From the NCBI RefSeq assembly GCF_013425525.1, contig NZ_JACCKA010000085.1, positions 1-64,000 of the forward strand: a stretch of DNA of 64,000 bases, in the 5' to 3' direction. The stretch comes from Luteimonas salinisoli (GTDB taxonomy: Bacteria > Pseudomonadota > Gammaproteobacteria > Xanthomonadales > Xanthomonadaceae). This document shows, piece by piece, positions 40,960 through 51,200 of this stretch. How positions within the stretch are numbered: position 1 is the first letter of the stretch; each line of letters opens with the position of its first letter. The notes below the pieces were generated by a model. That model was not told the DNA's origin and did no database searches. It saw nothing but the letters and a program-made list of their open reading frames with translations. The position numbers and the translations under genes are program-made.

Positions 40960-41663
40960 TACTGGTCGTCCTCCGCAATCCGGTATCCGATGCGGTGCAC
41001 CGTGTGGATCAACGGTCGGTCGAACGGCCGGTCGATGGCCTGCCGCAGCTTGTACATGTGCGAGCGAAGCGCATCGCCATCCGGCCGCTCGTCGGCCCAC
41101 AGCAGCGTTTCGAGCGCATCGCGATCCACGACGGCCGGGGACTCTTCCATCAACCGTCGGAGCAACTTGATGCCGGCAGGGTTGATCTCGACGCGCCGCC
41201 CCGCCCGGTGCACCTGTAGCGTGGACCGGTTCAACGTCAGGTCGCCGACCGTCAACAGATTGTCGCCATTGCGGTGGCTGCGCTTGTACAAGGCCCGCAG
41301 GCGCGCATGCAGCTCCTGCAGTGCGAATGGCTTGACCAGGTAGTCATCGGCGCCGGCGTCGAACCCCTTGAGCCTGTCGTCGAGCGTGTCCCGCGCCGTC
41401 AGCATGAGGACTGGCGTTTCGATCTGGGCATCGGCCCGCAGCCGCTGGCAGAAAGTCAGGCCGTCCATCCTCGGGATCATCAGGTCCAGCACGATGACGT
41501 CGAACGGATTGGCCAACGCCAGGTTCATCGCGGTCACGCCGTCGTGGGCGAAATCAAGCACATAGCCGAGCTTTTCGAGGTACGCGGCGATGTTGGCGCA
41601 GATGTCGCGGTTGTCCTCGACGATCAACGCCCTGATCGGCGCAGCATCAAGAACGCGTGCCAT
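40959..41663 (-). CDS. OmpR-family response regulator
   Basis: A 234-residue regulator: receiver domain with acidic pocket in LIVEDNRD, phospho-Asp in VIVLDLMIPRMDG (about D60) and Lys in DDYLVKPF; then a winged-helix DNA-binding domain (LLTVGDLTLNRSTLQVHRAG to GYRIAEDDQ). I chose ATG 41663 (MARVLDAAPIRALIVEDN). It follows the receptor gene by 14 bases and precedes the kinase, forming a receptor-regulator-kinase operon. Confidence 0.93.
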   Translation of the reverse strand: MARVLDAAPIRALIVEDNRDICANIAAYLEKLGYVLDFAHDGVTAMNLALANPFDVIVLDLMIPRMDGLTFCQRLRADAQIETPVLMLTARDTLDDRLKGFDAGADDYLVKPFALQELHARLRALYKRSHRNGDNLLTVGDLTLNRSTLQVHRAGRRVEINPAGIKLLRRLMEESPAVVDRDALETLLWADERPDGDALRSHMYKLRQAIDRPFDRPLIHTVHRIGYRIAEDDQ

Positions 41664-41677
41664 CCGCCGCCTCCCGT

Positions 41678-44062
41678 TTACCAGGCGTAGTCTAGCCGAA
41701 GCCCGATCAGCGGCTCGGCCTCGCTTTCGTCCTCCACGTTGACGCCCCTGCGGTAGTCGAACTCGGTGTCGTCGGTCGACGACGCCGAGGTGAGGTTGAT
41801 GACATCGAGGAAGGCCGTGACGTCGATGGGGCCGAATGCGCGCCGGTAGTCGACACGGGCGTTCAGCACGCCGTAGCCGGATTTGCGGCCGACGCCGCGC
41901 TCGGTCGTCTCCCTCGAGTAGCGCAGGGGCTGCCCGGGGCCCAGCACGTCTTCGTGGATGAGGTAGGCGTCCTCCGGCCTGCCGGACAGGTACTTGTAGC
42001 GCGCGGCCACCTTCCAGCGGTCGGTGATTTCCCAGGTCAGCCCGAGGGTGGCCACGTGGTCGCGACTGAATTCGGCGGCGACGGCGCCACGGCCGTCCTT
42101 CCGGTCCACTTCCGCATCGTTGTAGGAGTAGGTCGCGGTGGCGTAGAGGCCTTCGCGGATCGTGCCTTTGACCACGACATCGAGGCCGTACGACGCGCCA
42201 TCGCCGATATTGGCGAACGTCCCGCTCGCCCGGTCCAGATCGACCACGAGGTTGGAGTGGTCCTGGTAGTAGGCTTCCGTCAACACCGACCAGCGGTCGT
42301 TCGGGAAGTACTCGAGGCCGAAACTCCCGTGTGTGATCTCCTCGTTCTCGAGGGTGTTCGCCGCGTTGGCCGCGAGGTCCAGGAACCGTGGCGACTGGTG
42401 GAAAAGCCCTGCAGTCGCGAAGTACCTGAAGTTCCGGCTCGGCTGCCAGGTCGCCCTGAGTCTGGGCGACACGAGGCTTTCGTCCGTCAGGTCGTCCCGC
42501 TCCAGCCGGACGCCCGTGCGCAGCTCCCACGCGCCGCGCTTGAAAGCCTGGTCCACGTAACCGGCGTAGTTCGTCGCCTTCCGGTTCAGCGAGGCGTTGA
42601 TGTTCTCCGGCGTCAGCACGATGTAGCGCTGCTCAGGGTCGGGCCTGAAGTCGTCGCTGTCGTAGACGTACCGGATCCAGTCGCCATCCAGCACGGTGCT
42701 GTAGTCCAGGTCGAGCTGCGTCACCTGGACGCCTGCGTTGAATGCACCCCATCGATTCACCGTCGCGAAGTCGCTTCGCCAGCCGATCTCGGTTTCGTCT
42801 TCGGTCACGGTGAGGATGTTTTCCCGCACCGGAAAACTGTCAGCGGGCGATCCGGGGGGCACCAGATCGGGAAATGCTTCGCCCTCCGAGCTGATCTTGT
42901 TGCTGGCCCGGTGGTAGACCTTGTTGGTCCAGACGGCGTCCTCCCCGATCAACGATCGCAGGGTAAACCCGTACAGGTCGCTGTCCTGTTCGAAATCGAG
43001 CAGCGCCGCGTCTTCGAAGTTGGGCGACTCGAAGACGTGAGTCACGTCGCGCGTGTACGTCTCGCGCGTGTCGATGAGCAGCACCTCGAGCGTGTTCGAC
43101 TGGTTGATCGGCACGGCCGACTTGACGATGACATCCCTCAACACGGGGTCTCCGATGTCCAGTTCCTCGATCGTTTCGAAGAAGGCACCGAAATCCAGCC
43201 GGCGGGCGGACACGAGCACGGTGGCACCTTCAGTGATGCCGAGCGGCCCGTCGTAGCCGACCTCGGCGCCTGCAAGGTCGAGGCGCAGACTGGCCGACGG
43301 GCTTGGATTGCCATCGGCGACTTCGAGCTTGAGCAGCGATGCCGCCCGGCCGCCATACGCAGGGCCCCAGCCGCCCGGCGAGAACTCGGCGCCACTGATG
43401 ACGTTCGGTGCGAAGATCGAGAAACGGCCGCCGCCGCCGATGTCTTCGTCCTCCCCCAGTGTCGCGTCGAAGTGCACCGCTTTGTCGAAGGGGAACTCGT
43501 CGACGAAGATCAGGTTATCCCGGGGGCCACGGCCGCGTACGCTGAAGCTTGCGAACTCGCTGGCGGAAGCCAGGCCGGGCAGGCCGTCCAGCGAGAGGAG
43601 CGGATCCGCGCCACCGCCGACAGCGCTTCGCAAGGCTTCCCGATCGAGGTAGGTGCTGGAAGGCGATGCCAATCCATCGATTGGCCGGCCTTGAACCACC
43701 ACCGCCTCCAGCAACGGAACGCCCAGTTCGAATTCGACCCTGGAGTTCTTCCGCGTGATCACGCGCACGCTTGGCTCGTAGATTGGAGCGAAGCCGGCCT
43801 TTGCGATGTTGACCGTGTAGAGGCCGGGGTCGAGCTGATCGACGAGGATGCGACCTTGTGCGTCGGTTTCCACGGACCGCGCGGCGTCGGTTTCCCGTTT
43901 CGTGATCGTGACCCTGGCGTTTGGAAGTGGCCGGTCGGTGGTCTGATCCTTGACGATGATGGTCAGGGCACCGGGTGCCTCCGCTGCGTGTGTGACCAGT
44001 GGGACGCCGATCAAGTGCGCCGAAAGCGCCAACCCCAATGCCCGTCGCACGTGCCTGCTCAT
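41678..44062 (-). CDS. TonB-dependent receptor with CarboxypepD-like domain
   Basis: A 794-residue outer-membrane receptor: signal peptide (to THAAEA), an N-terminal carboxypeptidase-regulatory-like beta domain (LTIIVKDQTTDRPLPNARVT to residue about 115), a plug (SVRGRGPRDNLIFVDEFPFD, GWGPAYGGRAASLLKLE) and a barrel ending LRLDYAW. There is no STN domain, so regulation goes through the two-component genes just downstream. ATG 44062 has GGAGGCGGAG upstream. The ligand is unknown. Confidence 0.9.
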   Translation of the reverse strand: MSRHVRRALGLALSAHLIGVPLVTHAAEAPGALTIIVKDQTTDRPLPNARVTITKRETDAARSVETDAQGRILVDQLDPGLYTVNIAKAGFAPIYEPSVRVITRKNSRVEFELGVPLLEAVVVQGRPIDGLASPSSTYLDREALRSAVGGGADPLLSLDGLPGLASASEFASFSVRGRGPRDNLIFVDEFPFDKAVHFDATLGEDEDIGGGGRFSIFAPNVISGAEFSPGGWGPAYGGRAASLLKLEVADGNPSPSASLRLDLAGAEVGYDGPLGITEGATVLVSARRLDFGAFFETIEELDIGDPVLRDVIVKSAVPINQSNTLEVLLIDTRETYTRDVTHVFESPNFEDAALLDFEQDSDLYGFTLRSLIGEDAVWTNKVYHRASNKISSEGEAFPDLVPPGSPADSFPVRENILTVTEDETEIGWRSDFATVNRWGAFNAGVQVTQLDLDYSTVLDGDWIRYVYDSDDFRPDPEQRYIVLTPENINASLNRKATNYAGYVDQAFKRGAWELRTGVRLERDDLTDESLVSPRLRATWQPSRNFRYFATAGLFHQSPRFLDLAANAANTLENEEITHGSFGLEYFPNDRWSVLTEAYYQDHSNLVVDLDRASGTFANIGDGASYGLDVVVKGTIREGLYATATYSYNDAEVDRKDGRGAVAAEFSRDHVATLGLTWEITDRWKVAARYKYLSGRPEDAYLIHEDVLGPGQPLRYSRETTERGVGRKSGYGVLNARVDYRRAFGPIDVTAFLDVINLTSASSTDDTEFDYRRGVNVEDESEAEPLIGLRLDYAW

Positions 44063-44168
44063 ATCGCTCCGCCTCCAGGAATGGGCCGTCTCGCTTCATG
44101 AAGCGATGCGAGATTAACGAGGCAAATGTCGCCAAAAGGTCGCCGGCACGGCGAGTGCGGGCACTCGG

Positions 44169-44338
44169 CTAGCTCTCGAGCCGACGTCCCAGGCCTGACC
44201 ACCGGCTCGCATGCAGCGCCAGCGCCTCGGCGATGAGCTCGGCGCTGCCGGCCAGGTGCAGGGCGCGGCGGGCGCGGGTCAGGCCGGTGTAGACCAGTTC
44301 GCGGCTGAGCACGCGGTTGACGTGTTGATCCAGCGCCT
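44169..44338 (-). pseudogene. recD: Second, more diverged recD 3' fragment
   Basis: The minus strand reads HVNRVLSRELVYTGLTRARR, then ALHLAGSAELIAEAL and SRWSGLGRRLES with a proper stop. This corresponds to the last about 55 residues of RecD but is more diverged than the copy at 38826. Nothing precedes it except unmatched DNA up to the sulfatase stop at 44365. Confidence 0.82.
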
Positions 44339-44364
44339 GCAGGCAGGCCAGCGCAACGCGGCGA

Positions 44365-45861
44365 TCACATATCTAGCTGTTCCCGTTGCGATTGCAGCGG
44401 GAACGCTGGCGCGTCCCGCGTTCCGATCGGACGTCGGCCACTGCCTTCCATGCCGGTCAGCGAATCGCCAAGCTCCTTCCGCACCCCCGCCGCGTGCCGC
44501 TGGATCTCCGCGACCACTTCAGGATGCCGCGCAGCCAGATCCACGCGCTCGCCGGGGTCGCGCTCGACGTCATAGAGCTCGATCGATTCCACTACGCGCG
44601 CACCATAGGCGACCGGCACTCCGTCCTGTCCGCCTGGGCGTCCGTTCAGCGACTGGAACCGGTGCGGGAAATACAGCTTCCACTTGCCATAGCGCACGCC
44701 CTGCAGCTCGTTGTCGCCGTAGTAGAAGAAATAGGCCGGCTGCACCGGTCGATCGGTCTGCGCCGAAAGCACGGGCCAGGCGTCACGGCCATCGATGGGC
44801 AGTGGCGGCAATGACACGCCGGCCAGGCGCGCGATCGTCGGCAGCAGATCGATGCTCATCATCGGTGTGTCGATGGTCGCGCCCGCGGGCAGGTGCCCCG
44901 GCCAGCGCGCAATGAAAGGCACGCGCACACCGCCTTCACGCGTCGTGCCCTTGCCCTCATCGAATGGACCGGTCGAGCCAGCATGGTTGCCGTAGGCCAG
45001 CCACGGCCCGTTGTCCGAGGTGAATACCACCAACGTGTCACGGTCCAGGTCGTTGCGGCGCAACGCGTCCAGAATCTCGCCTACCGACCAGTCGAGTTCA
45101 CCGATCACATCCGCGTACAGCCCGCGGCCGGATGCGCCCTGGAAGGCCTCCGAAGCATGAAGCGGCACGTGCGGCTGCGGATGCGCCAGATACAGGAAGA
45201 ACGGCCGCGCGCGGTGCTGTTCGATGAAGGCCACGCTGCGCTCGGTGAGTACGCGGGTGAGATCGCTCTGGTCGTCGAGAACCCGGGCAACCTGCTCGTT
45301 GTCGAACAGTTGCAGCTCGTCGAAATCGAACAACGTGCCCTGCTGCGGATGGTGCGGCCACATGTCGTTGGAATGCAGGATGCCGTAGAACGTGTCGAAC
45401 CCCTGCCGGTTCGGGCGGAACTCCGGCGCATCGCCCAGATGCCACTTGCCGAAATGACCGGTGGCATAGCCAGCCTGCCGCAGCAGGTCGGCCAGCGTGG
45501 TCTCCGAGAGGTTCAGCCCCTTGCCGCTGTGCGGCATGAACGCCCCGGACACGCCCACGCGGTTGGGATAGCTGCCCGTCAGCAGTGCCGCGCGCGAGGC
45601 CGAACACACCGGCTGAGCGACATAGAAGCTTGTCAAGCGCACACCTTCCGCCGCCATCCGGTCGAGACGGGGCGTGTGCAGATGATGACCGCCGAAGTTG
45701 TGCAGGTCGGCATAACCCTGGTCGTCGGTGAAGACGATGACGATGTTCGGCGGCCTGCCTCGCTCTGCAGCATGCTCGGGGTCGGGCGCGGGCACATGTG
45801 TGCAGGCAACGAGCGCAAGCAGCGCGGGCAACAACACGGCGCGCGTGATCGACGATGTCAT
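44365..45861 (-). CDS. Lipoprotein sulfatase (arylsulfatase type)
   Basis: A 498-residue exported enzyme with a lipobox (LLALVACTH). The sulfatase core is visible: metal ligands in VFTDDQGYADLHNFGG, the formylglycine site CSASRAALLTG (Cys to be modified, Arg five positions on), FGKWHLG and VFTSDNGPW. It hydrolyses sulfate esters; the substrate is unknown. A formylglycine-generating enzyme is not encoded here. The CxAxR form deviates from the common CxPxR. A single gene flanked by recD fragments. Confidence 0.9.
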   Translation of the reverse strand: MTSSITRAVLLPALLALVACTHVPAPDPEHAAERGRPPNIVIVFTDDQGYADLHNFGGHHLHTPRLDRMAAEGVRLTSFYVAQPVCSASRAALLTGSYPNRVGVSGAFMPHSGKGLNLSETTLADLLRQAGYATGHFGKWHLGDAPEFRPNRQGFDTFYGILHSNDMWPHHPQQGTLFDFDELQLFDNEQVARVLDDQSDLTRVLTERSVAFIEQHRARPFFLYLAHPQPHVPLHASEAFQGASGRGLYADVIGELDWSVGEILDALRRNDLDRDTLVVFTSDNGPWLAYGNHAGSTGPFDEGKGTTREGGVRVPFIARWPGHLPAGATIDTPMMSIDLLPTIARLAGVSLPPLPIDGRDAWPVLSAQTDRPVQPAYFFYYGDNELQGVRYGKWKLYFPHRFQSLNGRPGGQDGVPVAYGARVVESIELYDVERDPGERVDLAARHPEVVAEIQRHAAGVRKELGDSLTGMEGSGRRPIGTRDAPAFPLQSQREQLDM

Positions 45862-46062
45862 TCCTCTACTCGGACCTGGACCGGCGACAGTGAAGCACAG
45901 CGCTTGTGGGCAGGCCAGCCGGCCCCGCTCCGATGGCGTTCTTTCCCGCGCAGCCGATACTGCACGCCGGCAGCCGAAGAAGCGCGCCGGCTTCAGCGGG
46001 CCGCTTCCCCGATGCCGACCAGGCGGCCGCCGTCGAGTGGCGACTGTTCCGCCGGACCATGA

Positions 46063-46314
46063 CTATCCCAGAACGAGGTCAGGTTCCCGCGTGAGCATGA
46101 TGTCGTCGACCTCGCGCTGGCTGCCGGAGCCCAGGTCGACCATTTTGTTGACGCCAACAAAATGGTCTGAGACCTCATGGCCGGAAACCGCCATCTGGCG
46201 TTGCGTCAGCCAGACGGCCTGGCCATCCAGCCGCACCTGGATCCGGGTCTGCGCATCGTCGGTGCGGTAGAGCACCAGTTCCGACGTCGGCACGGTCTCG
46301 TCCTGCGTGTTCAT
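46063..46314 (-). pseudogene. RhuM-DinD chimeric remnant
   Basis: An 83-codon frame. Residues 10-42 (ELVLYRTDDAQTRIQVRLDG, AVWLTQRQMA) match the start of RhuM-family proteins. Residues 45-75 (GHEVSDHFVGVNKMVDLGSG, SQREVDDIMLTR) match the middle of DinD (DNA-damage-inducible protein D). Two unrelated genes have been joined and both are truncated. The frame ends 28 bases before the recD stop region. Confidence 0.65.
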
Positions 46315-46342
46315 GTCACTCCTTGCGCGATCGCGCGGCTCG

Positions 46343-48253
46343 TCAGCGTAGCGTTTCCTGCGGCGCGCCCAGCCGCCACCCCAGTCCCGACCAGCGACCG
46401 GCGTGTCGCGACAGTGCTTCGCGAATCACGTCCTCGCTGCCGGCGACATGCAGCTCACGCCGTGCCCGGGTCATCCCCGTGTACAAAAGTTCCCGCGACA
46501 GCACGCGATTGTGGCGCTCCGGCAGCACCAGCCACACCTCGTCGAACTCGGAGCCTTGCGCCTTGTGCACGGTCATCGCGAAGGCGCTGTCGTGCGCGGG
46601 CAGCGCTGCGGGGTGGAAGGGGCGCGGGTTGTGCGGGTCGTCGCCGGGGAACCACGCCATCAGGGTGCCGCCATCGCGCAGGCAGATGCCGATGTCGCCG
46701 TTGAACAGGCGGTGGCGGTAGCTGTTTTCGGTGATCAGCAGCAGGCGGCCGTGGAAGTAACGGTTGGCGGTGGCCGCGGGGCCGGCGCCGCGGCGGGTGC
46801 CGGCCAGCAGGTCCTCGATGCGGACGTTGAGCCCGCGCGCGCCCTGCGGGCCTTCGCGCACGGCGGTGAGGATGCGCAGGCGGGCGGCGTTGGCGAGGGC
46901 TTGGGCGGGGTCGGTGGCTTCGGCGAGCGAGGCCCAGTGGGCGAGCAGGTGCTCGCGGTGGGTCTGCAGCGGGTCGGCGTTGCCTTCGTGGAAATGCACG
47001 CCGGAGAGCTCGCCGTCGCGCAGCAGTGACAGGGCGGTGGCGCTGTCGCCTTCGCGCACGGCGGCGGCCAGGGGGGCGAGGTCGAGTTCGGCGCTCTGGC
47101 GCCAGCCGCGGGTGAGGTGGATGTGGCGGGCGGGGAACGGGGTGGGTTTGGTGCCGGGTTGGGCGTGAATGGGGTCGCCGGCGGGCGCGGGGGTGTGGGC
47201 GTCGGTGGGGGTGTGGGTTTCGCGGCCATGGGCCGCTCCTATGGGGGGGGTGGCCTCGAGGATGCCGCTGAGGACGTCACCCGCTTCCACCGAGGGCAGC
47301 TGGTCGGGGTCGCCGAGCAGGACCAGGCGGGCGCCGTCGGGCACGGCTTCCACCAGCTTGGCCATCAGCGGCAGGTCGATCATGGAGGCTTCGTCCACCA
47401 CCACCACGTCGAGCGGCAGGGGGTTGTCGGCGTGGTGCCGGAAGCCGGAGCTGTCGGGGATGGTGCCGAGCAGGCGGTGCAGGGTGGTGCCGGTGGTGGG
47501 CAGGTGGGCGCACAGGGCGGGGTCGATGCCCAGGGCGGTGAGCGCCTGCACGGCGTTGCGTACGCTCTCGGCCATGCGCTCGGCGGCGCGGCCGGTGGGC
47601 GCGGCCAGGGCGATCCGCGGCGGCGCGGTGCCGGCCTGCAGCGCCTGCGCCACCAGCAGCACCAGCATGCGGGTGATGGTGGTGGTCTTGCCGGTGCCGG
47701 GGCCGCCGGTGACCAGCAGCAGGTTGTGGTGCAGGGCGGTGCCGGCGGCGCGGGACTGCAGGTCCTCGCCGGTGGCGGCATCGGGGAAGAGCTGGGCGAA
47801 GAGCTCGGCGAGGTGGGCGGGAAGCTGCGCGTGGTCGCGATCGGCTTGCTCGCGCGGATGCGGGTGGGCGCTGCCGATGCGGCGCAGGCCTTCGGCCAGG
47901 CGGCGCTCGTACTCGCGGTAGCGGCGCAGGTAGACCAGGCCGTGCTCGAACACGAGCGGGGCGTCGGCGGCGGATTCGGCGTCGCCAGCCTGGGGGCAGG
48001 CGACCCAGCGCGAGGACTCCAGCGCCTGGCACCAGGCCTCCGGCGTGGGCCAGTCGATGGGCGCTTCCACCAGGCGCTGCGGTTCGGCCGGGTCGAAGCC
48101 GGCGTGGCCGTCGACGACGGCCAGCGAGGCCAGGGCGGCGGCGGCCAGCACGCTATCCGGGGTGTCCGGATCCAGCCGGCGCAGGCTCTGCGCCAGCGCG
48201 TGGTCCAGCGTGCGCAGGGCGCCAGCCTTGGTGAGGGCCTGCAGCAGGTTCAC
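46343..48253 (-). CDS. recD: RecD, exonuclease V helicase subunit
   Basis: A 636-residue 5'-3' helicase subunit of RecBCD: Walker A at residues 183-190 (GGPGTGKT), motif II region VVVDEASMIDLPLM, LLGDPDQLPSVEAG, C-terminal FAMTVHKAQGSEFDEV and LLYTGMTRARREL. GTG 48253 overlaps the recB stop (GTGA). Residues about 344-375 form a proline-rich insertion that includes a palindromic element in the DNA. Two broken copies of its 3' end lie to the left. Confidence 0.95.
   Translation of the reverse strand: MNLLQALTKAGALRTLDHALAQSLRRLDPDTPDSVLAAAALASLAVVDGHAGFDPAEPQRLVEAPIDWPTPEAWCQALESSRWVACPQAGDAESAADAPLVFEHGLVYLRRYREYERRLAEGLRRIGSAHPHPREQADRDHAQLPAHLAELFAQLFPDAATGEDLQSRAAGTALHHNLLLVTGGPGTGKTTTITRMLVLLVAQALQAGTAPPRIALAAPTGRAAERMAESVRNAVQALTALGIDPALCAHLPTTGTTLHRLLGTIPDSSGFRHHADNPLPLDVVVVDEASMIDLPLMAKLVEAVPDGARLVLLGDPDQLPSVEAGDVLSGILEATPPIGAAHGRETHTPTDAHTPAPAGDPIHAQPGTKPTPFPARHIHLTRGWRQSAELDLAPLAAAVREGDSATALSLLRDGELSGVHFHEGNADPLQTHREHLLAHWASLAEATDPAQALANAARLRILTAVREGPQGARGLNVRIEDLLAGTRRGAGPAATANRYFHGRLLLITENSYRHRLFNGDIGICLRDGGTLMAWFPGDDPHNPRPFHPAALPAHDSAFAMTVHKAQGSEFDEVWLVLPERHNRVLSRELLYTGMTRARRELHVAGSEDVIREALSRHAGRWSGLGWRLGAPQETLR
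47150..47245. repeat. Palindromic (REP-like) insertion within recD
   Basis: CGCGGCCATGGGCCGC followed by TCCTATGGGGGG resembles the CGCTCCTA-type intergenic palindromes of Xanthomonadales (another occurs near 39688 and 61425). Here it is in frame and encodes part of a proline-rich RecD insertion. Confidence 0.45.
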
Positions 48254-51200
48254 GCGGCGGCCCCGCTGGTCTGGCCCGCGAACAGGGCGTCGAGCGCATG
48301 CACCAGCGCGGGATCGAAGCGCCAGGCCTGGATGCCCTGCCCGTCGCCGCGGCTGGCGTCGATGCCGCGGCAGAACAGGTAGCGGGCGCCGCCGAAGTCG
48401 CGGTCGTAGTCGTAGCCCTCGCCCAGGCGGAAGCGCAGCCAGCGGTGCAGGGCGAGGGTGTAGATCAGCGCCTGCAGGTGATATTCGCTGTGCGCCATGG
48501 CCTCCTCCAGCTGGGCGGGGGCGTAGCCGGGCAGGCGGTTGGATTTGTAGTCGAGCACGTACCAGCGGCCTTCGTGCAGGTAGGTCAGGTCGATCAGGCC
48601 GGTCATCAGGCCTTCCAGCCTGCGGCGCAGGCCGAAGCCCTGGCGCGCGGCGAGCAGGCCGTGGCGGTGCAGCAGGGCGAGCAGCGCGTCGACGCGGGTG
48701 GGCGCGAGGGCGAACTGGAACTCGATCTCCGGGCGGCGCTGGTCTTCCGGCACGGCGGCGAGCGCGGTGCCTTCCGGCAGGGCGGTGGTGAGGGTGTGGC
48801 CGATCATGGGCACGATCACGGCCACGCCGTCATCCATGTCGTCGGCGGCATAGCCGCCTTTGCCCAGGGCGATGGTGATCTTGTTGCGCTCGCCTTCCGG
48901 GGCGTCGTCGCCGGGGCGCCAGGCGTGCCAGGCGGCAAAATCGGCGTTCTCGAACACCTCGTGCAGCACCACGCCGAAGCGGGCGCCGCCAAAGCGCGGG
49001 TCGATGTCGGCGGCCTCGGTGGGCGCGGCTTCCGGGTTGTCCTCCGGCTCGTCGCGGCCGCCGGCGGCCGGCTGGGTGGCTGCGGTGGAGAGGTCGTGGC
49101 CGGCATCGGCGTTGGCGAGCTGGGTGAAGCTGTAGACCCACCAGTCGCTGGCGAGCGGGCGCGTGGCCGTGCGGGCGGCGGGGACGGCTTCCACGGTTTC
49201 GGCGCCGAGCCAGGGCAGCTGGGCGGGCGGCTGCGCGGCATCGATGGCGATGGCGTCCGGCGCGCGCGCGGTCAGGGCTTCCGGGTCGGAGACCATCGGC
49301 CACAGCGGCGACCTGGTGTGGCAGAAGAAGGTACCGGTGGCCAGCCACAGCGCGTCGCGGGTGCGGGTGAGGCCGACGTAGAGCAGGCGCGCGTCCTCGG
49401 CGCGCTCGCTGCGCTGCCAGGCTTCGCAGGCGTCGTTCCAGCCGCTGTCTTCCTGCTGCAGCTTCCAGTGCAGCACGCGACCGTCGTCGCCGTGCACGGT
49501 CACCTTGCGGCCGGGGCTGCGGGCCTGGCTGCCGATGCCGACGTAGGGCAGGTACACCAGCGGGTATTCCAGCCCCTTGCTCTTGTGCAGGGTGACCACC
49601 TGCACGCGGCGGGCGTCGGACTCCAGCCGCAGCTGCTGGGCCTCGTCGTCGGCGCTGGCCTCGGCGATGGCGCGCGCCAGCCAGTCGAGCAGGCCGTGCA
49701 GGCCAAGTGCGTTGCGCTGGGCTTCCTGCAGCTGCTCGGCCAGCTGCAGGTAGTTGGTGAGGCGGCGCTCGCCGTCCATCAGGCCGAGCAGGCGCGGCGC
49801 ATGCTGCGCGCACAGCTCGCCGACCAGCGCCAGCGGGCCGCCGCGCTGCAGGCGCTCGCGCCAGGCGAGTGCTTCCATCTGCTTGCGCTGCAGGGTGGCG
49901 CCTTCGGCGTCGAGCGCGGCGATCGCGTGCGCGTCCTCGCCCACCAGCACGGTGGCGAGCGCCGCGCGCAGGCGGCGGTCGTCGGAGCCGTGCACCAGCG
50001 CCTGCAGCAGGGTGTGCAGTTCGCGCGCCTCCGGGGTGGCGAACAGGCTCTGCTTGCCCGCGGCCACCGCCGGGATGCCCACCGCGGCCAGGGCGTCGCG
50101 AATCAGGATGGCTTCGCTGTGCTTGCGTACCAGCACCGCGATGTCGCCGGGGCGCACCGGCTCGCCGTTGATGGTGGCGCGCCCGGCGCGCGCGTCGGTG
50201 AGCACGCCGTGGATCGCGGCCACGCAGGCCTGGGTGGCGAGGTCGCGCGAGCGCGGGGAGGGATGGGGCTTGGGGTTGCCCTTGGCATCGCGTTCGGTCG
50301 GCTCGGGCGCCTGCCACAGGGTGAGCGCCGGCGCGGGCGCGCCGTTGCGCTGGTACTCGGCGTCTTCGCGCGCGCCGCCCGGCTGCACCGGGTGGAACCG
50401 GATGCGCGGGTCGATGAAGGGCGGGGCGATGTTGCCCGGGTCGTCTTCGTGCGCGGACTGCGCCTGGCCGTACAGCGCTTCGAGGCTGCCGAGCACGGCG
50501 GGGCGCGAGCGGAAGTTGTGCGCCAGCGGCGGCGCCATGTGCGCGGTGTGCTGGGCGGCCAGGTAGGTCTCCACGTCTCCGCCGCGGAAGCCGTAGATGG
50601 CCTGCTTGGGATCGCCGATGAGGAACAGCGCCGGCTCCGGGCTGCCGGCGCCGAACACGCGGTTGAAGATCTGCCACTGGCGCGGGTCGGTGTCCTGGAA
50701 CTCGTCCACCAGGGCGATGCGGTACTGCGCGCGCAGGCGCCCGGCGAGCGCGTCGCCGTGCTCGCCCTGGAGCGCGTCGGCGACGCGGTCGATGAGGTCG
50801 TCGTAGGTCAGCACGCGCGCCTGCTGCTTGTGCTGGCGCAGGCGGCGGCGGGCGTCGCCGCGCAGCCGGTGCAGCAGGGCGGCCTGGCGCGCTTCGCGCA
50901 GGCGGTCCACCTCGGCCAGGGCGGCGGCGTATTCCTCCACCGCGTCGCACAGCGGGGAATCCGGGGTGCGGCCGGCGCCGGCCTTGCTGGTGCGCTTGAG
51001 CAGGGTCTCGCGGTGCAGCTGTTCCAGCTTGGCGTGGTGGAAGCGCGAGCCCGGCTCGGCGCGGTCGCACCAGCGGGAGAGCTGGGCGAACAGGTCTTCG
51101 ATCCATTCGGCCTTGTAGCTGCCCCCGTGCAGCACCTTGCCTTCCGCCGCCCGCAGCAGCTCGTCGCGGAAGCCATCGCCGTGGGTGCGCGCGGCTTCGG

